Shown here one piece after another: positions 63,112-64,000 of a stretch of 64,000 bases of DNA (positions within the stretch are counted from its first letter, which is position 1; the number at the start of each line of letters is the position of its first letter). A program made the position numbers and the translations under genes. The notes beneath the pieces are model-generated. The model saw only the letters and a list, made by a program, of their open reading frames with translations. It did not search any database and was not told where the DNA came from. Origin of the DNA: Tetmemena sp. SeJ-2015 (lineage: Eukaryota > Ciliophora > Spirotrichea > Sporadotrichida > Oxytrichidae); contig JAJKFJ010022839.1 of assembly GCA_027382625.1 (NCBI GenBank), positions 16,989 to 80,988 on the forward strand. Direction: 5' to 3'.

Positions 63112-63587
63112 AATAAACATCAAATTTAAATGAACATATTTATTTAATTATTTGAGGAATATCTGCGTCCCCACGAGAAGAATTCATGTTATCTGCAACA
63201 ATTATAAATCACTAATTTATTTATTTCTCTCTCTGTTATTTTAATAAAGAAACTGCTCAATTCTTAATAATCTTTGAGATATGGTTAATTTTCTCAATTT
63301 GAAGTAGGAATAAATTAATTACAAAATCGATACTGAGAATTATTTACAGAGATAGAAGAAGCTTGCAGTTAAAAAGAAATAGCAATTATACAGAGAAGTT
63401 GAATTTATGTAAAGGGTGTTAAATTTAAATAACTATCAGGACATTACTTGCTTTCATTCAAGGCAAGATTTCGTGGAACTGAAATGAAAAGCAAGTCTGC
63501 TTCTGATAGTGTGTGTTATAGTAGATTAGTCTTTCTTTCCTTTACTTCCAATTCTCAGACAGATAAGTCTGTATTGGGAAGTGGTGT
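63112..63587. other. Intergenic DNA
   Basis: AT-rich stretch between two minus-strand genes. A plus-strand frame at 63448-63663 is antisense to the last exon of the next gene and is not called. Confidence 0.5.
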
Positions 63588-63939
63588 TCAGTATCTGACT
63601 CTCTTGGGTGCATTGTGGCTGGACCAGTCCATGTACTCTCCAACATGCATTGAGCGTTGCTAATTATAACGTAAGCAAATGAAGATATCATAATGAAATG
63701 GATTATTTATAAATTTATAGCACCTTAATTAATTAGACATAGAACCTAAATGAGCAGAAAAGAAAGCTTATTAATAGATTGTAACTTACCTTGCAGAGGT
63801 GACCGTATCTCTGGAGTTGGAAGAAAACTAGGAAAGCGCCACTGTAGAGGAAGATCATGTTTCTTTTCCACATTCTGGGGTAGTGGTGAGCTTCAAGATC
63901 TACTGCCTTGGGTACGGGGAGGATGGTTGCACCTGCCAT
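63588..63939 (-). CDS. 73-residue single-pass membrane protein
   Basis: Exon 1 (63939-63790, 50 codons) and exon 2 (63659-63588) join in phase 0 across a 130 bp GTAAG...TTAG intron and end with TGA. The product starts MAGATILPVPKAVDLEAHHY, has one hydrophobic helix NMIFLYSGAFLVFFQLQ, and ends EYMDWSSHNAPKRVRY. Short N-terminus, one helix, and a basic charged C-terminus with Tyr/Trp are features of small supernumerary subunits of mitochondrial respiratory complexes, which is my best guess. The exons are GC-richer than the flanks. No indel or IES was needed. Confidence 0.75.
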
Positions 63940-64000
63940 TTCACTTCAAATATTTTATTAAAACTTATTATATTATTTCCACTCATACCTTTCTAATTAT

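Overview
The window looks like germline (micronuclear) DNA of a hypotrichous ciliate related to Oxytricha or Stylonychia. It is AT-rich and protein-coding throughout. Reading frames are coherent only if TAA and TAG mean glutamine and TGA is the sole stop. Most introns are 34-90 nt. The decisive evidence is that many reading frames break at short AT-rich inserts flanked by perfect 3-11 bp direct repeats. Deleting the insert plus one repeat copy restores the expected protein. These are internal eliminated sequences (IESs) bounded by pointers, removed when the somatic nucleus develops. About 20 are listed; all decoded genes are colinear, none scrambled. All function calls come from motif recognition by eye, with no database search.

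Layout: 1-760 is the 3' end of a coiled-coil gene (+). 863-2996 is a DYRK-type kinase (+) and 3500-4265 is ribosomal protein L6 (+). 4526-5332 is a small Q-rich gene (-). 5621-7285 is an internally deleted LINE retrotransposon with target-site duplications. 7607-11404 is a Q/N-rich gene (-) and 11885-12600 is a His-rich four-helix membrane protein (-). 12601-14814 is low-quality sequence without genes. About 14815-33640 is a tandem satellite with a 181 bp consensus unit, very noisy. 33641-35150 shows no gene apart from a GC-rich hairpin. 35445-36766 is a CTFKPxI-repeat protein (-), 37536-38572 a Rab7-like GTPase (+), 38845-39417 an RPA3/RPA14-like protein (+), and 39716-39788 tRNA-Glu(CTC) (-). 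40137-46026 holds an SK-type potassium channel and a coiled-coil Q/N-rich tail that may be the same gene (-). 46341-47082 is a hypothetical gene (-). 49066-52242 is an AT-hook protein (-), divergent from 52482-55080, a TFIIS-central/SPOC protein (+). 55203-57374 is an LRR-IQ protein (-), 57515-60749 an unknown gene (+), 60899-63111 an unknown gene (-), and 63588-63939 a 73-residue membrane protein (-).

The genes are housekeeping and signalling genes, each with its own short flanks and no operons. Germline-limited DNA (satellite, LINE, IESs) is interspersed. Besides IESs, many genes carry isolated one-base indels, often in homopolymers. Together with the insertion-rich satellite, this suggests an incompletely polished long-read assembly rather than a cluster of pseudogenes. 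Gene ends marked approximate are limited by these indels and by unresolved IESs.
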